In this document: piece after piece, positions 20,034-29,073 of the stretch
Numbering within the stretch: position 1 is the stretch's first letter
How the letters are laid out: every line of letters begins with the position of its first letter
NCBI RefSeq assembly: GCF_009831575.1
Contig: NZ_WUUT01000002.1
Location: 372,001 to 436,000, forward strand
From: Halovenus carboxidivorans
GTDB lineage: Archaea; Halobacteriota; Halobacteria; Halobacteriales; Haloarculaceae
Reading direction: 5' to 3'
DNA length: 64,000 bases
Position numbers and translations under genes: made by a program
The notes under the pieces: model-generated
Database searches by the model: none
What the model was told of the DNA's origin: nothing
What the model saw: only the letters and a program-made list of their open reading frames with translations

Positions 20034-21860
20034 TCACCCTGCTGATACACCGCCGACGCCACGGGCGCCCCGCGGGTCGGCGCCCGACCACGGGCCAGCG
20101 TCGGCGCTCGATAACGCCGGCATCTGGGCGGCAGCCGTCTGGTAACTATCGACCTGTACCGTCGCGTTGACTCCCGTCGGGCGGTGCGTGGCCGTGACCG
20201 TGAGCGACTCTGCCGGGTTGACGCCCACACCGGAGAGCGTCGACTCGTTCACGGTCGCGGAGAAGCCAGCGGTGGTGGTCTCTACCGTCGTGTTGTACTC
20301 TGTGGACCCGGGATCGGTCACGACGATATCGACCGTCTCGTTGGCCGAACTGGTCCCGTTTCTCGTCACGTTGCCCGTCATGGATAGCTCCTGTTGGTCG
20401 CCGGCGTCGTTCCACTCGGCGTCGAGATTGACGCCGATCTCGTCTCTACCGGCCGTTCCCTCGGTCGAGTCCGAACCGTCGGTGGAGTCGGAGCTATCAG
20501 TACCGGTCGAGTCCGACGTACTGTTCGTCGCATCCGATCCCTCGCCGGTCTCGCTGTCCTGTTCCGGTCCGGGGCCCGGATACGCCAGACGCTGGTTGAA
20601 TCCGGACTCCAGATGTTCGAGTTCGATGTCGAACTCCTCAGTGATCGTAACATCCTCGGCAATCTCCGAACTCGGAATGCGTTGCTCGAAGGTGCCGTTC
20701 GCGTCGGTGGTGAACTGCTCGGAGAAGTTGCCTGTCGAGGAGTTGATCACCAGTTGCAGCCCCGCATCGGCCATCGGCTCCCCGTTTTCCGTGAGCGTGC
20801 CGTTGACGGCGAGATCGGTGCTGCTGCCGTTTGCCACCCAGTCGGCGGTTACGTTGGTCATCGCCAGGTCACCGAATCCGGTGCCGGTGTCGCCGCCGTC
20901 GGAGAGAAAGCCCGGAAGTCCGAACAGGCCGAGGACGTACGCGGCGGCGACGGCAATCGCGAGAATCGCGACGACAGCCCCGCCAGCGGCGAGCAGTTTG
21001 AGCCGGTTTCCGTCGTCGTCGCTACTGAGTGCCTTCTGTCGCTGTCTGCGGATCTGTTCGATCCGATCCTGATAGGTCTGGTAGGCCTGACCTGTCTCTC
21101 CGAGCAACTCCAGGCCGACGTACGAACCGGTCTCGATGACGACGTCGTACTCGTCCAGCGCGTTGCTGGACGGATTTTCCGCGACGACGAAGCCGCTCAC
21201 GTCCGTGCTCAGATACTGTGCCACGTTCAGCGCGGCTTCGGGGTTCCCGACCCCGAGGCGGGCCTGGTCGAGAGTTGGCGGGTCGGCCGCCTCTTTCGGA
21301 CTCTGGGAGAAGGCGCCACCGCTGGACTCCGAGAACGGGTCGAGAGCGTCCCCCGAGTTTCCGTACCGGTCGGTCGATCCCGAGTCGAGCGGGTCACCGT
21401 GCCGTCCGTACGACCCCCCGGAACTGAACTCGTCTCCGTCACCGAACTCGGAGGCGCCGCCGGTGAGCATCTCGACAACGTCGTCGAGTTTGTTCGTTTC
21501 GGGGGGGTTCCCCGAGGGGTCTCGATCCCCGATGACGTACCGGAAGAGTTCGGTATCGTCGGTCGAAGTGTCGAAGGAGAGGCCGTACTCGTCCTCGATG
21601 CGCCGTCGCAACGCGGTCGGGAACGCCTCGAACGCCTCTCGCTGTGAGGTCTGCGAGCGGTAGACGGCGTAGTACTGCTCGGATCGAGCGGCGCTCGACT
21701 CCCTGGCTCGGAAGAAACAGATGATCTCGTAGCTCCCACCAGTCTGCGTCCCAGCCAGTCTGACGCCGTCGAAAAACAGGTCCTTGATTCGCTGGCTCTG
21801 CGTTCCGCTGTCCGCGCGGATGCCGTCGCCCTGGGAGTCGTAGATGGTGAGGTCAGCCAT
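20034..21860 (-). CDS. single-pass membrane protein with external Ig-like domains, third gene of FtsZ-like operon
   Basis: A 608-residue protein I do not recognise as a named family. Residues 1-285 lack a signal peptide and look cytosolic, with a Gly/Ser/Asp-rich low-complexity stretch at ~135-195. One strong membrane helix spans ~288-318. The outer part (~325-608) has two beta-rich domains resembling carboxypeptidase-regulatory or Ig folds (NGTLTENGEPMADAG; GNVTRNGTSSANETV), many N-x-S/T sequons, and a Ser/Thr/Asp-rich linker between them (~430-475). Its start lies 2 nt after the stop of the GTPase gene, so translation is probably coupled. It could link an internal FtsZ-like/GTPase assembly to the cell surface; that role is inferred from layout only. 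Confidence 0.8.
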   Translation of the reverse strand: MADLTIYDSQGDGIRADSGTQSQRIKDLFFDGVRLAGTQTGGSYEIICFFRARESSAARSEQYYAVYRSQTSQREAFEAFPTALRRRIEDEYGLSFDTSTDDTELFRYVIGDRDPSGNPPETNKLDDVVEMLTGGASEFGDGDEFSSGGSYGRHGDPLDSGSTDRYGNSGDALDPFSESSGGAFSQSPKEAADPPTLDQARLGVGNPEAALNVAQYLSTDVSGFVVAENPSSNALDEYDVVIETGSYVGLELLGETGQAYQTYQDRIEQIRRQRQKALSSDDDGNRLKLLAAGGAVVAILAIAVAAAYVLGLFGLPGFLSDGGDTGTGFGDLAMTNVTADWVANGSSTDLAVNGTLTENGEPMADAGLQLVINSSTGNFSEQFTTDANGTFEQRIPSSEIAEDVTITEEFDIELEHLESGFNQRLAYPGPGPEQDSETGEGSDATNSTSDSTGTDSSDSTDGSDSTEGTAGRDEIGVNLDAEWNDAGDQQELSMTGNVTRNGTSSANETVDIVVTDPGSTEYNTTVETTTAGFSATVNESTLSGVGVNPAESLTVTATHRPTGVNATVQVDSYQTAAAQMPALSSADAGPWSGADPRGARGVGGVSAG

Positions 21861-21862
21861 GT

Positions 21863-23329
21863 TTAGAGTCGCCCTAGTTTATCGAGTAGTTCGTCGAAGC
21901 CGACAGTCATCACCGTGCCAGTGTCGTCGCGCATCGGCACCCGGTTGCCGTCGTCGTCGACTTTCGTCTGGTAGTAGACGGGATGGATGTCCTGGTTCGT
22001 CTCCGCGACCAGTGCCTCGATGTTCTCGTTCTGGCGGAGCCGCCTGTTGACGAACTCCGTGAACTCCTCGTAATCGAGGTGGGCTTCGAGCCCTCGCTCC
22101 GACTCGAACTCGTCGAGCAACACGTCGGCTTTCGTCGCGACGAGCAGGATATCCTTGCCGTCGACGGCCTGCAGGATGCTGAAATACTCCGAGATATCGA
22201 GCGGTTCGTCCCTGGCGTACCGGCTCATATCGATCGTGAGCACCAGCGTGTCCGAGTCTTCGATCCCCTCGACGAGCCGCCGTTCCGTGTTGTCGAGTTC
22301 CTCCCACTCCTTCGCTCCCGTCAGCGCGTCCGGCAACCGGCTGAGATACTCGCCGGCGTAATCCAGCGCGGAGAGGCGGATGTTCTTCGGGAACACGGAG
22401 CCGTGAACGTACTGGAAACTCAGTTCGTTCACCTGCCCCGGCGGCGTCGCCTCGACGATCCAGTCGGTCTCCTTGCGGTCGAGCGCCTCCAGAATGCTCA
22501 TCAGATCCTGACTCGGCTCCAGCGGAATGTTCTTATCAGACGAGCGGACGCGTTCGAGCGCTTCGAGATACGCGCCGATGAGAAACAGGCTCTTCCCGGA
22601 CGCTCGCGGACCGAGGATGAAAAACTCCCTGTCGGCGTCGTACTCCACGAACCGTTTCGCCGTCGCGATGAACACCACGGAGGCCCCGAGATGCAACGGC
22701 AGGTCAGCGGTGTTGATGCCGAAGCCGTTGTTGACGATCTGAGGCTGGAACGGTGTGTCGGCGTCGATGTAGATGCCGGGGTACTGCAAGTGGACCTCGA
22801 CGAAACAGACGACGACCAGTCCGGCCATGACGAAAAACAGCGCACGGGAGGCCCGCCGGAACTCGACTGTCTCGCCCTCGAACAGGTCGATCACCTGGCG
22901 TCCACCGCCGAACAGAAAGCCGACGACGACGCCACCGACCAGCGCCGGTCCCTGCTCGGCAACGTTCAGTTGGGGCAACAACAGCCCGAACGACTGGAGT
23001 CCGACCAACGCGATGACGGTACCGATCCAGAGCAGCGCGGCCTGCCACCGTTTTTTCGGATCGATCGTCATCAATACCAACAGACCGAGAAAGAGCCCCA
23101 GTCCCGCGGCGGTTACGGTCTGATGCGAGGAGCTGAGAACGGGTCCGAAGACCGCAAACCGGAGAAAGCGGATGATCGCGTTCGGAATCCCACGGCCCGT
23201 CAGCGTCGCCTGCCAGGCGTCGGCGAACATGCCGGACATCGGCCACGCCAGCGCGAGGATGAGGGCGAAGTAACCGACGAGGGTGAGCTTCTCCTTGTTG
23301 TCCCGCAGATACTGGATCGCGTTACTCAT
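21863..23329 (-). CDS. polytopic membrane protein with C-terminal P-loop GTPase domain
   Basis: A 488-residue protein with about five hydrophobic helices (~17-36, 74-90, 100-120, 128-141, 162-182), then a cytosolic P-loop domain. G1/Walker A is GPRASGKS (240-247), a G3-like motif is DYAGEYL (323-329), and G4-like TKAD is at 399-402, after TLVLTIDMSR and DILLVATK strands. The TKAD motif argues for GTP rather than ATP. It sits between an FtsZ/tubulin-like gene (62-nt gap) and a membrane protein gene (2-nt gap). Makarova and Koonin described an FtsZ-like family linked with 'a distinct GTPase' and membrane proteins; this gene fits that partner role. A membrane-tethered switch controlling the FtsZ-like protein is my inference. 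Confidence 0.82.
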   Translation of the reverse strand: MSNAIQYLRDNKEKLTLVGYFALILALAWPMSGMFADAWQATLTGRGIPNAIIRFLRFAVFGPVLSSSHQTVTAAGLGLFLGLLVLMTIDPKKRWQAALLWIGTVIALVGLQSFGLLLPQLNVAEQGPALVGGVVVGFLFGGGRQVIDLFEGETVEFRRASRALFFVMAGLVVVCFVEVHLQYPGIYIDADTPFQPQIVNNGFGINTADLPLHLGASVVFIATAKRFVEYDADREFFILGPRASGKSLFLIGAYLEALERVRSSDKNIPLEPSQDLMSILEALDRKETDWIVEATPPGQVNELSFQYVHGSVFPKNIRLSALDYAGEYLSRLPDALTGAKEWEELDNTERRLVEGIEDSDTLVLTIDMSRYARDEPLDISEYFSILQAVDGKDILLVATKADVLLDEFESERGLEAHLDYEEFTEFVNRRLRQNENIEALVAETNQDIHPVYYQTKVDDDGNRVPMRDDTGTVMTVGFDELLDKLGRL

Positions 23330-23391
23330 AGCTGACTCCTCTCGGGTCGACAGTAGAGCGTTAGTTGATACATCGTAATCCTGCTGAGAGA

Positions 23392-26300
23392 TTAGTTGTC
23401 GCCCACTTCGACGGTCTCGACGTAGTTGTTCAGTAGGTCGTCGACGATTTCGTCCTGATCGCGGAGGTAGAAGGCCACGTCGTCGTCAGTTTCCAGGTTG
23501 AGCAGATCCTTCCGCCGGACGTAGATCCCGTCTTCGAGGCCGTAGCTGTGGTGGATGCGGAGGTCGCCGTTTTCCTCCTCGTATTTCTGCTCGTAGCCGG
23601 CGTAGTAGCCGTCGGCCTGGACGACTTTCCTGATGTTGTCGAGGAAGACGCCGGTGATGAACACTGAGAGACCGATATCCCACGGGCCGCCGCTGTCCTG
23701 GGGCCAACTCGTGAACGGGCTCTCGACGCGCTTGCCGCTCGCGCCGAGGTCGAACGCGTCGCGGAACGTATCCTCGAAGTCGAGGGCGTCCGAATCGATC
23801 TGGTCGACGGCGGGACTGGAGACCGCGACTCGAACCTTGAGATCGCTGTACCGCGAGGTCCCCTTGTCCAGTTTCCGTCGGAGCAGACCCGTGTACTGCT
23901 CGCGGCGGGCGTTCTGTGCCAACTCTTCGAGGTTGCTGCGGAGGCGCTGGTTCTCCTCCTCGCTGCTGAACAGGTCGCTCTCCGCGATGTCGTCCCGGCC
24001 GGTCGCCCGGAAGATGTCGTTCGGCTGGACGTTTTTGAGATAGACGTAATCGTCGCTCTGTGCGACGCTACCCCGGTCGGTGTTGTCGGTCTGTTCGGCG
24101 AGTTTCTTCTGGAAGGAACTGGTCTTCTGCTCCCAGTTCTCCCGGCGGTTGTTCACCTCCTGGAAGAGGTCGATTGCCGGGCCGTACACCTCCATCTCGG
24201 TTTCCATCTCGTCGAGGTCGGCCTGGAGGTCGTCCCGACGCTGTTCGAGCTGGTCGGTCTCGCCGATGTCACGCCGGATCACGGACCGACCGATCTCGCG
24301 GATCCGGTCGATATCCGGCTCTGGCGAGCCGAGTTCGGTCTCCAGCGATTCCTGTTCGTCGGGCGGAATCTCCTCGACCTGCGAGCGGAGCCGGTCGATT
24401 GCCGTCTCTCGGAGCCGCTGTTCTTTCCGCCGGCACTGATCGAGGATCACCTCCGTATCGAAGGTGATATCGACGTTGAAGTTGCCCGTCGGCGGCCCGA
24501 CCTGGAAGACGCCGCTCTCGGCGAGGTTGTTCTTCTGGATGCGGTAGTCCTTGTTGGCCTCCTCGCGGCGCTCCTCGGTGTCGCTCTTCCAGGGGGTGAT
24601 CGATTCGAGAGTGCCCTCCTCCTGGTTCATCGTCAGGAAGGCTTTCTTCGCTCGCTTGAGATCAGTCAGCGAGCCGGAGACCGCGCGGAGGTGGTCGTCG
24701 GCCGCGACGCCGCCGGCGTCCAGCGCCTCGCCCAGTCGGTCGATCTGCTCCAGGACGAGATTATCCCGCGCCTGATCGACTTCCTGGTGGGACGCCGCGT
24801 TGACGACATCCCCGACGAACCGGTCCATCGCTCCCATCAGATCGGACAGGATCGCCTGGATCTGGTCGGTGTCCAGCCGCTGGAGCTGTTCGAGATCCGC
24901 CTCCACCTCGCGCATCCACTCGGAGGTCTGGCGTTCGATCTCCGCGGACTGTTCGTCGCGTTTCTCCTCGAGTCGCTGTGTGACATCTTCGAGGTCTGCG
25001 GTCAGTTCGTCGTACGTGTCCTCGATGTCCTCGTATTTCGCCTCCAGCCGCTGGAGCTTGACACCCGGTGCGGCGGTCGCGTCACCGATGCCCATCAGGT
25101 ACTCGACGGCGTCGCGGATCCGGTTGTGCTCGATTGCCTGGCGGCGCTGGAGCAGTTCCTTCCGCCGGACGATCATCGTCAGGTCCTGTTCGAGAATCTC
25201 CGCGAGCCGTTCGTCGATGTTGTCGACGAACGTCCCCGTCTCCTGGCTCGTGGCGTCGACCGCCCGGAGCGAGCCGGAGATGATGTCGATCTGTTCGACC
25301 ACGTCGTCGGTCTCGCTTTTGGCGTCGGCGATGATGTCCTCGAAGATTCCGAGCGAGTGGTACTCCAGTTCGTCGAATAGCTCGAAATCGAGCCAGGATT
25401 CTACGTCTTCGAGCCGCTCTTTGAGGTCGGTCTCGTCCAGATCACGCAGGCCGCCGTCGAGGTCGGCGCTGTCGGGGTCGTAATGTCGCGTGAGGAACCG
25501 GTCGATACGGTTGTAGATCTCCGCCTCGTGCTGGAGCGCCTCGTCTTTCTCCGTGAGCACCTCGCGGAACTGCCCGCGGGAGTCGTTGATCGCCTCGACG
25601 TTGTACCGGAGCACCTGTGGAATCCCGATCGTAAAGGGCGCGAACGACGGGGTGTCCGCGAACGGGTCCTCCAGCCCCTCGGTGTTGTAATACGCCGTCA
25701 ACAGGTAGAGGATCGCCTCGTCGAGTTCCTCGAGCAGTTTGTCCGACTGCAGCCGGTTGCCGATCTTTCCGTCGAAATCGGTCGGGTCGATCGGGATCAG
25801 AATCCGGTCTTTGAACACGTTGTTGCCCGACAGCGCGTCGTACTCGAGTTCGGACAGCGCCGCGAAGGCGTTGGTGTTCTCTTTGATGCCTTCGGTGTGG
25901 TTCGGAAGGATACCGAACAGCGTGATCTCTGCGGTTCGCTGTCGTTCCTGGAGGTGTTGTGCGAGATCGAGGAGGATGCCCGATCCCGTGCCGCCACCGA
26001 GACCCGCGATGATCGCCACCTTGCCCTTCTGTGAGAGATCGATGTACGAGGAGATCTGGTCGTCCTCGGCGTAGGCCTTGTAGTAGATGGCTTTGCCGAG
26101 CCCGCGTTTCCGGACGACCCCTTTCGCGAAGTCCAGGTTCTCGTTGATGTGCTCCTCTTCGATCCACCAGTTGTCCTCGTCCATCCCGTTTCCGGCGGCG
26201 ATTCTGGGGACTGCGTCGTCGCCGATGAGGTCGATACTGCCGCTCAGATGGATATCCTCGGTGATAAGCTTGTACTCGACCTCGATAGTTCCGGTCCGGC

Positions 26301-26538
26301 CCTTCGACGGATCGCGTAGCTCCTCTTCTTTCTCCTGGATCCGCTGTCGAATCTCGTGAATCCGTTCCTGATCGGTGTTCTTCTCACCCTCCGCCGTGTC
26401 GATGATCGTGACGGTGAGCGACGAGGGGTCCGGACGCGGCTCGAGAAGGTCCTCAAGTATCCACTCCGCCTCGAGTAATTCCAGTGCAATCGCTTTCCCC
26501 GCACCGCCCACTGCAAAGATTTTGTCGGGAAGATTCAT
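23392..26538 (-). CDS. large FtsZ/tubulin-superfamily protein with coiled-coil region
   Basis: A 1,048-residue protein. The N-terminus KIFAVGGAGKAIALELL is a glycine-rich nucleotide-binding turn. AIIAGLGGGTGSGILLDLAQHL contains the tubulin/FtsZ signature GGGTGSG (181-187), followed by NTNAFAALSELEYDA (~221-235), equivalent to the FtsZ helix contacting the base. After ~400 residues the chain becomes heptad-rich and charged (~440-620 and ~720-840), then ends in a globular C-terminal part. Classical haloarchaeal FtsZ1/FtsZ2 and CetZ are about 350-400 residues without coiled coils, so this is a different branch, closest in concept to the FtsZ-like families of Makarova and Koonin. It heads a three-gene operon with GTPase and membrane partners. 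Confidence 0.88.
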   Translation of the reverse strand: MNLPDKIFAVGGAGKAIALELLEAEWILEDLLEPRPDPSSLTVTIIDTAEGEKNTDQERIHEIRQRIQEKEEELRDPSKGRTGTIEVEYKLITEDIHLSGSIDLIGDDAVPRIAAGNGMDEDNWWIEEEHINENLDFAKGVVRKRGLGKAIYYKAYAEDDQISSYIDLSQKGKVAIIAGLGGGTGSGILLDLAQHLQERQRTAEITLFGILPNHTEGIKENTNAFAALSELEYDALSGNNVFKDRILIPIDPTDFDGKIGNRLQSDKLLEELDEAILYLLTAYYNTEGLEDPFADTPSFAPFTIGIPQVLRYNVEAINDSRGQFREVLTEKDEALQHEAEIYNRIDRFLTRHYDPDSADLDGGLRDLDETDLKERLEDVESWLDFELFDELEYHSLGIFEDIIADAKSETDDVVEQIDIISGSLRAVDATSQETGTFVDNIDERLAEILEQDLTMIVRRKELLQRRQAIEHNRIRDAVEYLMGIGDATAAPGVKLQRLEAKYEDIEDTYDELTADLEDVTQRLEEKRDEQSAEIERQTSEWMREVEADLEQLQRLDTDQIQAILSDLMGAMDRFVGDVVNAASHQEVDQARDNLVLEQIDRLGEALDAGGVAADDHLRAVSGSLTDLKRAKKAFLTMNQEEGTLESITPWKSDTEERREEANKDYRIQKNNLAESGVFQVGPPTGNFNVDITFDTEVILDQCRRKEQRLRETAIDRLRSQVEEIPPDEQESLETELGSPEPDIDRIREIGRSVIRRDIGETDQLEQRRDDLQADLDEMETEMEVYGPAIDLFQEVNNRRENWEQKTSSFQKKLAEQTDNTDRGSVAQSDDYVYLKNVQPNDIFRATGRDDIAESDLFSSEEENQRLRSNLEELAQNARREQYTGLLRRKLDKGTSRYSDLKVRVAVSSPAVDQIDSDALDFEDTFRDAFDLGASGKRVESPFTSWPQDSGGPWDIGLSVFITGVFLDNIRKVVQADGYYAGYEQKYEEENGDLRIHHSYGLEDGIYVRRKDLLNLETDDDVAFYLRDQDEIVDDLLNNYVETVEVGDN

Positions 26539-26901
26539 AACGGTACCTTAACACAGAGAGGGTGTGTTCGAGCCGACTTATAACTTAGTGATACACTATA
26601 ATCAAACGAAAGACAGTTCTGTGATTTGAAGTACAAATTAGCTATTTCAAGAAATTCACGGGGGATTAATGTACGTTCGTTGTCCAATCCGGTCAGTTCT
26701 GTAAACAGCGTAGAGTAAGGTCCTTCGAGCGAGAGACGCAGACGATACCCTCGGGCGGGGGTCGACGGCGAGTTCGTCGACAGCGAGTAAGACCTCTCTG
26801 TGCACCCGGCAGTCAGAGGCGGACTGGCGAGTACGATCCGATTACCAAAGAATATTTGTCGAGTATGGCCAGCCGAGCGCGGCCCTCTTTTGACCCGCGG
26901 G
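26539..26901. promoter_or_regulatory. AT-rich intergenic region with promoter of the FtsZ-like operon
   Basis: This 363-nt stretch is clearly richer in A/T than its surroundings. On the minus strand a GTTATAAG box (plus-strand 26577-26584) predicts a transcription start near 26554 and a leader of ~15 nt before the FtsZ-like ATG. The remainder (26590-26900) holds AT-rich tracts such as ACACTATAATC and ACAAATTAGCTATTTC, and I find no convincing gene in it. Confidence 0.5.
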
Positions 26902-27009
26902 TCACTGGATCGAGAGGGGCCGGCCGCAGTCGGGACAGTGCTCGGTGACAATCGTGACCTCGGCGTCGCAGTCCGGACAGTACTCCCGGTAACAGGCTGT
27001 ATCGCCCAT
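26902..27009 (-). CDS. 35-residue double CPxC zinc-ribbon microprotein
   Basis: The minus-strand ATG at 27007-27009 opens a 35-residue frame starting MGDTACYREYC and containing two CPDC knuckles (residues 11-14 and 25-28), a complete four-Cys zinc ribbon, and then a TGA stop. A CTTTTTTG box (plus-strand 27033-27040) lies exactly one leaderless-promoter distance upstream. Small zinc-finger proteins with paired CPxC(G) motifs are a recognised group in haloarchaea. Function is unknown. It lies upstream of the FtsZ-like operon but has its own promoter and a ~360-nt gap, so co-transcription is not implied. Confidence 0.75.
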   Translation of the reverse strand: MGDTACYREYCPDCDAEVTIVTEHCPDCGRPLSIQ

Positions 27010-27111
27010 ATCGGTGGTACGCTGGCGGCCGGCAAAAAAGCTCGCTCCGGCCGAGAATCCCGAAGACGTTCGGGTTCACTGCTTTGGATCAGGCGGGAGC
27101 AGAGACGGGTA

Positions 27112-27420
27112 ATGAGTGATCGACGCGACGCCCTTCAGGAGGTCGCAGATCAGTTGGTGGAGTACGACGGGATCCGGGACGCGTTTCTGGCGAAAAGTTT
27201 CACAGATCGGCTCCTCATCGTCGATGTCGAACGGGACAGGGAGTTGCCCGACCCGGCGCTGGCTCTGCTCGACGAACACGACCTCCGCGGAATCGAGGAG
27301 GTCTACGGCGAGGACAGCGAGCGGCGGTCGGTCGTCGGCGACGTCGGAGACGCGACCCGGCATCACTTTGTCGACGTGCAGACGCGCGGCGACCACCAAT
27401 CGTACGTCGTGGACACCTGA
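27112..27420 (+). CDS. conserved haloarchaeal hypothetical protein
   Basis: A 102-residue acidic cytosolic protein starting MSDRRDALQEVADQL. It has a helical N-terminus, a central strand pair (RLLIVDVE), and a C-terminal HHFVDVQTRGDHQSYVV stretch. No catalytic signature or membrane helix is visible and I do not recognise the family. The ATG at 27112 is chosen over an upstream in-frame ATG at 26800 that would run across the microprotein gene. It is convergent with the NarK-type transporter gene and ends 42 nt from it. Confidence 0.75.
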   Translation: MSDRRDALQEVADQLVEYDGIRDAFLAKSFTDRLLIVDVERDRELPDPALALLDEHDLRGIEEVYGEDSERRSVVGDVGDATRHHFVDVQTRGDHQSYVVDT

Positions 27421-27462
27421 CGGAGAGTCCCCGCGGTGGGTTGCTACTCCGGGGGTCAGCGG

Positions 27463-28785
27463 TTAGTCAGTCCCGACGGCGGCCCGGGCCGTCGAGGAGG
27501 TCGGTCGGTACCGACGGAGTTGCCAGCAGAGCACGACGCCGACGACACCGAGGGCCAGATAGAGGACGAATCCGTGGCCGTAGCCGGCCCGACCGGAGAT
27601 GTCCACGGCGGCACCGAGAATGGGCGGGAAGACGAACCCACCGAGGCCACCCAGACCGCCGACGAGACCGGAGGCGCCGCCCACGGCGTCGGGGACGTAT
27701 TCGGGGACGAGTTTGAACACGGCGGCGTTCGCAACGCCGACACCGAGGCCGACGACGAGTGCCGCGACAACCGCCGCCGGCAGTGTCCCGGCGAGGACAA
27801 ACAGAGCGGCTCCTAACGCCACGAACGCAAAGCTTACCGCCGCGACCCGTTCCCCGCCGAATCGATCCGTGAGCCGTCCGCCCGGAACCCGACAGACCGT
27901 CGCGAACAGCGTGAACGCGAGCGCCGTCACCAGCCCAGCAGTTCGGGCGTCGAGGCCGTGAAACTCGCTCCAGTAGGAGGGGAGCCAGACCGTCAGCGCC
28001 AGAAACCCACCAAAGGAGATGAAGTACAGCGCGACGAGCGCCCAGGTTCGAGCGGTCCCCGCGGCCCGTCGAAACGCCTCGGTGGCGTCGCCGGACGGAA
28101 ACAGTTCTTGTCCGTCCGCGCGCGCCTGCTCACGAGCGCGCTCGTGCGCCTCGCCGCGAGAACGATACTGGAAGTACGGCGCGTCCACCGCCGAGACTGC
28201 GTACACCACGGTTCCGACAACGAGAAAGCCCAGCCAGAGCAGATAGGAGGCGACGACGCCGAGCGCGCCCACTGCCAGCGGGAGGACGATCGTAAACAGC
28301 CCGGGCGAACTGTTCCCGACTCCGCCGTAGACAGCGAGAGCGGTGCCCTGGCTGTCCGCCGGATACCAGTACGAGGTTCCCGCGGCACCGACCGAGAAAC
28401 TCGCGACGCCGCACCCCGTCAGCGTCGCACAGAGAAAGACGAGCGGATAGTGGGCCATCGAGAGGCCGTCAGGATACAGCCAGACCAGAACGGCCGCCAG
28501 CCCCGCCATGCCCAGAACCGACAGACAGAGTAACACGAGCAACGGGCGCTTCGAGCCCGCTCGCTCGACCCACGCGGCGAACGGAATCCGAAGCACCGAC
28601 CCGACGAAACTCGGAGCGCCGACGAGCAGACCGAGCCACAGCCCCGACAGTCCCATCGCGCTCCGAAACGCCTCACCGACCGGGCCGATGACGGCAACTC
28701 CGGCGAAACCGACGAAAAACCCGAGCGTCGCGGCGGCCAGTCCACGCCGGGGCGAGCCATCGACCGGAGGGTCAGCAACGGACAT
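27463..28785 (-). CDS. narK: NarK-type nitrate/nitrite MFS transporter
   Basis: A 440-residue 12-helix major facilitator protein. Both nitrate-porter signatures are recognisable: GGVGNSSPGLFTIVLP (154-169) in helix 5 and GLVGGLGGLGGFVFPP (373-388) in helix 11. Arg residues lie in the expected substrate positions (R66 in SVLRIPF and R299 in VCRVPGG). The start MSVADPPV at 28785 is chosen because the hydrophobic core begins soon after and a TTGTAAT-like box lies ~27 nt upstream on the minus strand; a longer frame to 29091 would add a Ser/Arg-rich, non-homologous extension. It is divergent from the molybdoenzyme operon, so it probably imports nitrate or exchanges nitrate for nitrite for that enzyme. 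Confidence 0.88.
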   Translation of the reverse strand: MSVADPPVDGSPRRGLAAATLGFFVGFAGVAVIGPVGEAFRSAMGLSGLWLGLLVGAPSFVGSVLRIPFAAWVERAGSKRPLLVLLCLSVLGMAGLAAVLVWLYPDGLSMAHYPLVFLCATLTGCGVASFSVGAAGTSYWYPADSQGTALAVYGGVGNSSPGLFTIVLPLAVGALGVVASYLLWLGFLVVGTVVYAVSAVDAPYFQYRSRGEAHERAREQARADGQELFPSGDATEAFRRAAGTARTWALVALYFISFGGFLALTVWLPSYWSEFHGLDARTAGLVTALAFTLFATVCRVPGGRLTDRFGGERVAAVSFAFVALGAALFVLAGTLPAAVVAALVVGLGVGVANAAVFKLVPEYVPDAVGGASGLVGGLGGLGGFVFPPILGAAVDISGRAGYGHGFVLYLALGVVGVVLCWQLRRYRPTSSTARAAVGTD

Positions 28786-29073
28786 CGGTGTGTCGGTATA
28801 CCCCGTCCTCGTTGTAATGTGTCTCCACGATTCCAGAGCACTGAAAATGCGAACCGGTCCGCGGGCCGTCGGGCACCGGGGACCGACGACGGCCTGTCGC
28901 GGCAGAGGCTCCCGCGGAATTCCTCGCGTATATAACTGCTGGCACGAATATGTTCGCCTCGTTTCGGATAACCGGAGACCCGAACAATTCCGGCAGATGT
29001 GCGAGTTGTTCTCATTGAGGTTGAAATCGGCTACACGCCTTCTATACTCCCCTGTTGAACTGTCGTGTGTAGC
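28786..29073. promoter_or_regulatory. divergent regulatory region between narK and the molybdoenzyme operon
   Basis: This 288-nt spacer carries a perfect inverted repeat CGAA-TATG-TTCG at 28944-28955, next to a TATATAAC tract (28929-28936). TTCTATACT at 29040-29048 is a TATA candidate for the rightward transcript, and GTTGTAATG (28811-28819) one for narK. The half-sites CGAA/TTCG with a 4-nt gap recall the cis element reported for anaerobic denitrification promoters in Haloferax; I recall that element only in outline. The remaining bases show nothing else. Confidence 0.5.

Noticed and set aside
23392-26538. Reading the FtsZ-like gene as the cell-division FtsZ1/FtsZ2 or CetZ
   Set aside because: Those are 350-400 residues without long coiled coils and without GTPase/membrane partners in an operon.
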